From Chondrilla cf. caribensis (Eukaryota; Porifera; Demospongiae; Chondrillida; Chondrillidae), in NCBI GenBank assembly GCA_964020155.1, contig OZ026556.1:1982001-2046000 (forward strand): DNA of 64,000 bases, read 5' to 3'. Positions 58,621 through 64,000 of the stretch are shown piece after piece. The first letter of the stretch is position 1; each line of letters starts with the position of its first letter. The notes beneath the pieces are model-generated. The model saw only the letters and a program-made list of their open reading frames with translations, did no database searches and had not been told where the DNA came from. Both the position numbers and the translations under genes were made by a program.

Positions 58621-60971
58621 CTGAGTCAAAGAAATGTGAGTGTCATTCTTGTCCGTCTCTCGGCAACTGCTGCTGATCTTGACCAAAGTCTTCCACCTCC
58701 GTGTGTGACGCGTCCGTGCCCCCTTCCGACGGGAGGGACGGATCGAGACCAGCCGGTTGTGAACTCGTGGAATTTGCGCACAAAGAAAGTGCAAATGGGC
58801 CATAATCCAACGTTTACCCCGACGAAAAGCAATTAGATGCGTGGGCGACCAACTTTCGACTCGCTCTGGACCGGAAACAACTAGTTGTGAACATGGTTCA
58901 GGACCTCGCTACGTGAAATAGAATATGTCTGTATTTTGCTGTATTGATATATTTTTGTTTTTGAAATTGGGATCACATGGATAGATTGAATCGTAACAGG
59001 AATACTCTGCACACTGTGGGGAGTATTGAAATTGAAATTATATGTATACATTGAATTATAGAATTAGATCAACTTGAATGAAAACACAACAGGCAAAGTA
59101 TGTTTGTTGTGTGTATCATAAGATAATAGTTAAATTTCATGATACACTCCAATTATAGTGTACTTATGTACGCCAAGGTGAATGGCTCAGATAGAAGTAA
59201 AGACTCCTGTGTTATATCTTCTTGCGGGAGGTCAGCAATGGTAGAATGATAGAGACTGCTGGCAAAAGGGTCAAGTGGTGCAGGCAGGTTCGATAGTTTG
59301 GCAACTATCTTAATTGGCTGTAATGCTAGTTTCATACAGGTGGATTCTTTGCAAAGTTGCATGCTATTTTCAAATTGCTGTTTGTTGCAAAATCTACAAT
59401 ATATGGGTAAATTATTTATGTTTGGTGGTATATTTTATCAAGTATAGTGACTACACATCTTGTGATATGTTAATTATAGTACATTGACCTTTATATCCAC
59501 GTTGACCACCTTGCTTTTGGTAATTGTACATATTAAGGGGTAATGCTCGGGCTATTAATGTTTCTCCAAATTGTGAGTCAAGTTGTGTAATCATTCTAGT
59601 ACTGATCCGGGTCCATATTGTTTCTTTGGGAGTACTATTTTGGAGAACTTTTGTCAAAGTTACATATCTTTTGCATGTTTTGTAACGTGATGCATAGCCA
59701 CATTTCTTGACAACTTGTGCCAATAAATTGATTTCACTAATTGGTTATGGAACATACTCATTACAGTACGTTTGCATGACTTTCACTTGTGTTCACTTGT
59801 GCATGATGTGTTGAAGCATGCATGATTTCGTTTGTAATTGTTCTGAGACAGCTTGACTCTCACATTGCATCAACTGTGTTTGTGTTTCTTTCGTGGTTGA
59901 TTGAAGTGTGTTCACTTTATTATTGTTTGTTAAGGTGTGGTACGTATACGTTCAGACATATTTATACATATTTATATACATATTTATACATTGATACAAC
60001 TGCTCAACACTGCAAAGTGCTTAGCAAGAACAGTCATCTCACAATGAGGACAAAAATCTTTAGGGATCAGGTTAAAGAAGTTAACGAACCCACTGGCCAT
60101 ATGAATTGATGACATCGGATTAGAGGTAGTAGGTAGAGTTAGAATTGGGGTTAGATCTGGGATCCTTTTTGACCTATAATATTTGGTTCAGAAAAGGATC
60201 CATGATGGGTGGCCACATTTCTTGACAACTTGTGCAAAGAAATTGGTTCCACTGATTGGTTGTGGAACTTGCTCATTACAGTACGTTTGCACAACTTTTA
60301 CTTGTGTTCACTTGTGTATGATGTGTGGATGCATGCATGATTCCGTTTGCAATTGTTCTGAGACAGCTTGACTCTCACATTGCATCAACTGTGCTTGTTT
60401 TTTTTTTTCAGGTTAATTGAAGTGTGTTCAGTGTATTATTTGTTTGTTAAGGTGTGGTACGTATGTTCAGACATATTTATACATTTGATGTGATACCAAG
60501 AGCTACAGCTGTTGCACAACACTGCAAAGTGCTTAGTAAGAACAATCATATCTCACAATGATGACAAAAAATTAATATTTAGGGATCAGGTAAAAAGAAG
60601 TTAGCTAACAGACACTGGTCATATGGATTGATGATGTTGGGTTTGTGGTAGTAGGTAGAGTTAGGATTGGGGTTAGATCTGTGGTCCTTTTTTGACCTAT
60701 AATATTTGGTTTAGAATAGGAACCAAGATCTATAACCCTACCCCTATCTATGCATCCTCTACTACAGAACGAGCATGACGCTATGCGGATGTCATCAGTC
60801 CATATGGCCATTAGGTCGGTTCATTTCACCTGATCCAAAGCCCTCTGGACTGACATCTTTTCATATGAGAACCAGTCGTCTCTACAATGAGGAAAAAGTC
60901 CCATTAGTGAGCAATTGAAACCCGTAGATTTGCCTTCTTTTCGATTACGTAGACTGCCACGTCACGTACAA

Positions 60972-61211
60972 ATGTCTGCCAAGATGGACGTCACCATGGC
61001 TGACCAATTCGAGTTCCCGACAGACGAATCGACGAACCTCCTTTGGGCGCAATGGACAATCGAAATTCTGTACGTAAAAACTTTGACAGCCTTCCTGTTG
61101 ATCGTTTTAAGCTTACCGAAGGCGCCCGACCCGGAACACCGAGGCCCTCAGGCAAAGAAATGTGAGTGTCATTCTTGTCCGTCTCTCGACAAAAGTCTTC
61201 CACCTCCGTGA
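60972..61211 (+). CDS. Small hypothetical protein with one hydrophobic segment
   Basis: 79 codons (alternative ATG at 60996 gives 71). It has an acidic start (MADQFEFPTDESTN), a hydrophobic run (TAFLLIVLSL), a charged PDPEHRGPQAKK stretch and a cysteine tail. A donor-like AAAT|GTGAGTG falls in the last third, so it may be a first exon. I recognise no family. The other tandem copy is broken by a stop. GC is higher than in the neighbouring DNA. A minus-strand ORF overlaps it and is also kept in both copies, so coding is unproven. Confidence 0.35.
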   Translation: MSAKMDVTMADQFEFPTDESTNLLWAQWTIEILYVKTLTAFLLIVLSLPKAPDPEHRGPQAKKCECHSCPSLDKSLPPP

Positions 61212-61763
61212 GTGACGCGTCCGTGCCCCCTTCCGACGGGAGGGACGGATCGAGACTAGCCGGTTGTGAACTCGTGGAATTTGCGCACAAAGAAAGTGCA
61301 AATGGGCCATAATTCTGCGAGTGTCCCAACGAAAAGCAATTAGATGCGTGGGCGACCAACTTTCGACTCGCTATGGACCGGAAACAATTAACCTCGCTAA
61401 CGCTCGGTAATTAATACTAGTTCAGACAGAGTCTGAAGGGGCTCGCCTAAGCTCGCCCTGTTAGCAGGGGTCAGCATAGACGCGCAGTAGCTGGCATTGA
61501 AATGTACACACAGGCACTGACTGATGTCTGCAGCATGCTCTATTCAGATGATTATGGAAATGCCAGCAGATCCATAAGTGCTTGATAGGGTGGCTAAGTG
61601 CATGCAGCTAGTGTGCTGGGTTCTGCTGCTGTGCAGTAGCTGCAGTAGTAACAACATGTTTATCCCATGTTGGAACACAGAAATGTCTGTGTTGTATTGA
61701 AGGATGATAATGATTTTATAGATGTATTACACAGAATCAAAGTGAGTCAATGCGTAAATATAA

Positions 61764-61796
61764 AACCCTAACCCTACCCTAACCCTACCTTAACTT
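61764..61796. repeat. Interstitial telomere-like CCCTAA tract 1
   Basis: About five imperfect CCCTAA-type units (accctaaccctaccctaacc), at the edge of a direct duplication unit. Confidence 0.75.
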
Positions 61797-62279
61797 ACTC
61801 CCTACTCCAAACGTATTCAAGAAGAAATCCCAAATGTTAGCTAATAAGTGTGCACATAAAAATGCATTGATGTAGCACAGGTTGATAACGCATGCACAAA
61901 TTTCAATAGACAGCTACAGCTTGCCCCATTCAGGTGCATATGTCAGCATCTGCACATAGTGTCTGACCCATTTAGCAGTAGATGTGCCTAAGTTGAAGTA
62001 CAGGGACAATAGCAGTTGATGTATGCGTTTCGACAACGTTACTTCGCGTTTCTATGTGTGAGAACATACAGCCTTAACATGTATTTCGAGATTCCTTGTT
62101 CCCCAAGAGAACGATTCAGACACAAAAGGTTGAAAAGCATGAATACGTGGTCTAACGAACCATATAACAGTTTTAAAATGGTCAAAACAACGAGAGATGA
62201 TGTTTTAACACGTAAGATATAACGCCCGACTGGGCGAAGAAGGACCCTGCTCCCCCCGTCGTTTCATGCCTTTCAGAAG

Positions 62280-62570
62280 ATGTCCCGAGTGTCCCAGCGC
62301 CTTTCTAGCTCTAGAAGAATGTTTCTTGTGCTTGTAGAACGGTTCGAAGGGGATCAATTCCGCCAGTACCGGAATTGGCAGTCGATCAAATTGGCACGGC
62401 GTCCCAAAGAAAGAAACGTCAGCGTGTTTGAAAAATCGCCTCGATCGTCTCGAAAAGGGCATTTACGTCTTTCCCCGATCGTCCCTGACGTCTCGAAAAG
62501 AGTTTCCGTCCTTCAAAGGGTCGCACGATCGCGCCAGACATCGAAAACGTTGGCCAAATTGTTGGCCTAA
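62280..62570 (+). other. ORF conserved in the duplicated unit, copy 1
   Basis: 96 codons, basic, with RRPKERNVSVFEKSP and a C-terminal SKTLAKLLA stop. The copy at about 63030-63299 keeps the same frame over 90 codons and the same stop without indels. The basic composition has no recognisable domain. It could be a 3' exon or a chance frame in recently duplicated DNA. Confidence 0.3.
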
Positions 62571-62666
62571 ATATAGGAAACAAACAAATATATATATATC
62601 CACACCGGAAGCGTAGGCGGGCAGACGGCCGACTCGCAAGTGTGGGGCTCGCTTAGGCTCGCCCCA

Positions 62667-62700
62667 ATTAACCCTAACCATACCCTAACCCAACCTTAAT
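62667..62700. repeat. Interstitial telomere-like CCCTAA tract 2
   Basis: ttaaccctaaccataccctaacc-type units at the head of the second duplication unit. Confidence 0.7.
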
Positions 62701-62966
62701 TTACTCCCTACTCCAAACGTATTATATGAAGAAATCCCAAATGTTGATAAGTGTGTACATCAAAATGCATTCAGATGTCATCCCATTGTGTTCTGTATAC
62801 CATGTATTGCTGTAGAACAAGTTGATAATGTATGCATAAATTTCAATTGCATATGTCAGCACCTGCACATAGTGTCTGTCCCATTTAGCAGCAGATGTGC
62901 CTAAGTTGAAGTACAGGGACAATAGCAGTTGATGTATGCGTTTCGACAACGTTACTTTGCGTTTCT

Positions 62967-63299
62967 ATGTGTGAGACCATACGCCTTAACATGTATTTCA
63001 AGATTCCTTGTTCCACAAGAGAATCATTCAGACACAGCTCTAGAAGAATGTTTCATGTGTTTGTCGAACTGTTCGAAGGGAATCCATCTCGCCAGTACCA
63101 GAATTGGCAGCCGATCGAAATGGCACGGCGTCCCAAAGAAAGAAACGTCAGCGTGTTTGAAAAATCGCCTCTATCGTCTCAAAAAGGGCATCCTCGTCTT
63201 TCTCCAAACGTCCCTGACGTCTCGAAAAAAGTTTCCGACCTCCAAAGGGTCGGACGATCGCACCAGACGTCGAAAACGTTGGCCAAATTGTTGGCCTAA
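62967..63299 (+). other. ORF conserved in the duplicated unit, copy 2
   Basis: 110 codons; its last 90 or so match 62280-62570 in frame. Upstream it starts differently because of the deletion between the units. Confidence 0.3.
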
Positions 63300-63315
63300 A
63301 TATAGAAAACATACA

Positions 63316-63339
63316 TATTATTATTATTATTATTATTAG
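63316..63339 (-). repeat. (TAA)n tail of a LINE
   Basis: On the minus strand eight TAA units follow the end of the LINE fragment at 63559-64000, the arrangement expected for a LINE with a microsatellite tail. Confidence 0.6.
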
Positions 63340-63558
63340 ATATTACAGTGCTTTGATAGGGTTTCCCCAAAACAGCACTACACATATATAAGTAAATGTA
63401 CATACACAGATAACAACTCACTGACAGATGAAAATAAAATTAATTAACGAGGACAAACTCCAAGGGAGTGACATAAGAAAGTAGCAGGTACATCGAAATC
63501 TACAGTTAAAGGATGGCTAAACTAACAAATCTTCCCGCAATCTCCACATAGCAATCAC

Positions 63559-64000
63559 TCACTTGACCACTTCATTATCCTTGATTGAATTCAACACTTT
63601 TATTGCAAAGTTCTCATCTGCGACATCCTTTAGGGTAGTTCTCAAAGCCTTTCTCTCCACATCCAATGCCTCACACTCACTGAGGAAGTGGCTAACGTCT
63701 CCTACTGCCTTGTGGCACAACGAACACAACCTTTTCCCTCTCTTCTTCTTTTGCCATCTTCCTGTCTCCACCTCTAACTTGGGGCAACCACTTCTAAGCT
63801 CTGCCATCAATTGCCTTTGGTTTTTATTCAAAATATTAACAACTCCTCCATCCTGCCATTCCTTATTACCTAAATCACCACACATCCCAGCCCAATACTG
63901 TAATTTAGATGACCTATTGCACCCCACTACCCATTCTAATCTAAGCTTTCTCCATATACTATCATTTACCATCTCTTCAATTTGCCTATCTGATAACCCC
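63559..64000 (-). pseudogene. Non-LTR retrotransposon C-terminal coding region, runs off the right edge
   Basis: The frame is open from the window edge to a stop at 63559. It ends in a zinc-finger block (RLCSLCHKAVGDVSHFLSEC) typical of the segment after a LINE reverse transcriptase. The part before it (RQLMAELRSGCPKLEVETGRW) also fits this group. About 220 bp of 3' untranslated sequence and a (TAA)n tail follow. Whether the element is intact cannot be judged because its 5' part lies outside the window. Confidence 0.78.

Larger units (their letters stand above)
56961..61390. repeat. Tandem segmental duplication, two units (56961-58880 and 58881-61390)
   Basis: Each unit begins tgtgaac.tggttcaggacctcgctacgtgaa and ends ttcgactcgct.tggaccggaaacaa. 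The second unit has an extra internal repeat (about 59690-60180 against 60210-60600). Each carries the small ORF described at 60972-61211. Identity is high (roughly 90 percent by eye). Confidence 0.88.
61791..63310. repeat. Direct duplication, units 61791-62580 and 62691-63310
   Basis: Both begin ttactccctactccaaacgta and end ggccaaattgttggcctaaa. The second unit lacks a stretch of about 170 bp after gattcagacaca. Both are preceded by telomere-like repeats. Confidence 0.88.

Noticed and set aside
59451..59723. Minus-strand ORF with CGYASRYKTCKR, considered as a transposase zinc finger
   Set aside because: The motif is short, the copy at 57636-57881 is in a different frame and no catalytic domain is nearby.

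Overview
The window looks like an animal nuclear genome of an early-branching marine invertebrate, possibly a sponge; this placement is inference. Genes carry many short GT-AG introns. The secreted proteins combine VWA, EGF-like and leishmanolysin domains. The non-coding sequence is AT-rich and full of (CA)n microsatellites, LTR and non-LTR retrotransposons, small inverted-repeat elements and local duplications. I found no tRNA, rRNA, CRISPR or bacterial operon structure.

Layout. (1) 0.2-6.7 kb, minus strand: most of TRMT1, the tRNA guanine-26 dimethyltransferase, in 13 phase-compatible exons; its C-terminus lies beyond the left edge. Two introns hold minisatellites, one with a 14-bp unit that reaches the splice acceptor. 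(2) 7.9-10.5 kb, minus: an intact secreted protein with a hemicentin-type VWA domain and one EGF-like domain. (3) 11.56-17.89 kb, plus: a young-looking Ty3/Gypsy element with LTRs identical by eye and a 4-bp target duplication, but with a stop and a frame change between its two long ORFs. (4) 18-23 kb: repeats. (5) 23.2-25.8 kb, minus: a decayed partial copy of the next gene and an unrecognised membrane or secreted protein. (6) 27.8-33.0 kb, minus: a longer paralogue of the 8-10 kb gene (VWA, hemicentin-like region, five EGF-like exons, second VWA), broken by one in-frame TGA and one frameshift. (7) 33.4-39.7 kb: a small transposon with an empty paralogous site, a 0.9-kb tandem array and dispersed repeats. 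(8) 40.35-50.41 kb, minus: a 20-exon model that joins, in frame throughout, a signal peptide, an M8 leishmanolysin-type metallopeptidase, an EGF-like domain and a C-terminal VWA domain (about 794 aa). (9) 51.0-55.6 kb: a foldback element and an old, decayed Gypsy element inserted in a dispersed repeat whose empty copy lies at about 50 kb. (10) 56-64 kb: LINE 3' ends, 2-kb and 0.9-kb direct duplications carrying small conserved ORFs, and telomere-like CCCTAA tracts.

How the genes relate. Three VWA/EGF loci, all on the minus strand (8-10, 23-24 and 28-33 kb), form a small tandem family that has spread by segmental duplication. The metallopeptidase gene ends in the same kind of module (EGF then VWA), so the locus may be a cluster of extracellular-matrix or surface proteins sharing exons; that is inference. 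TRMT1 is an unrelated housekeeping neighbour. All exon boundaries come from reading splice signals and reading phase by eye.
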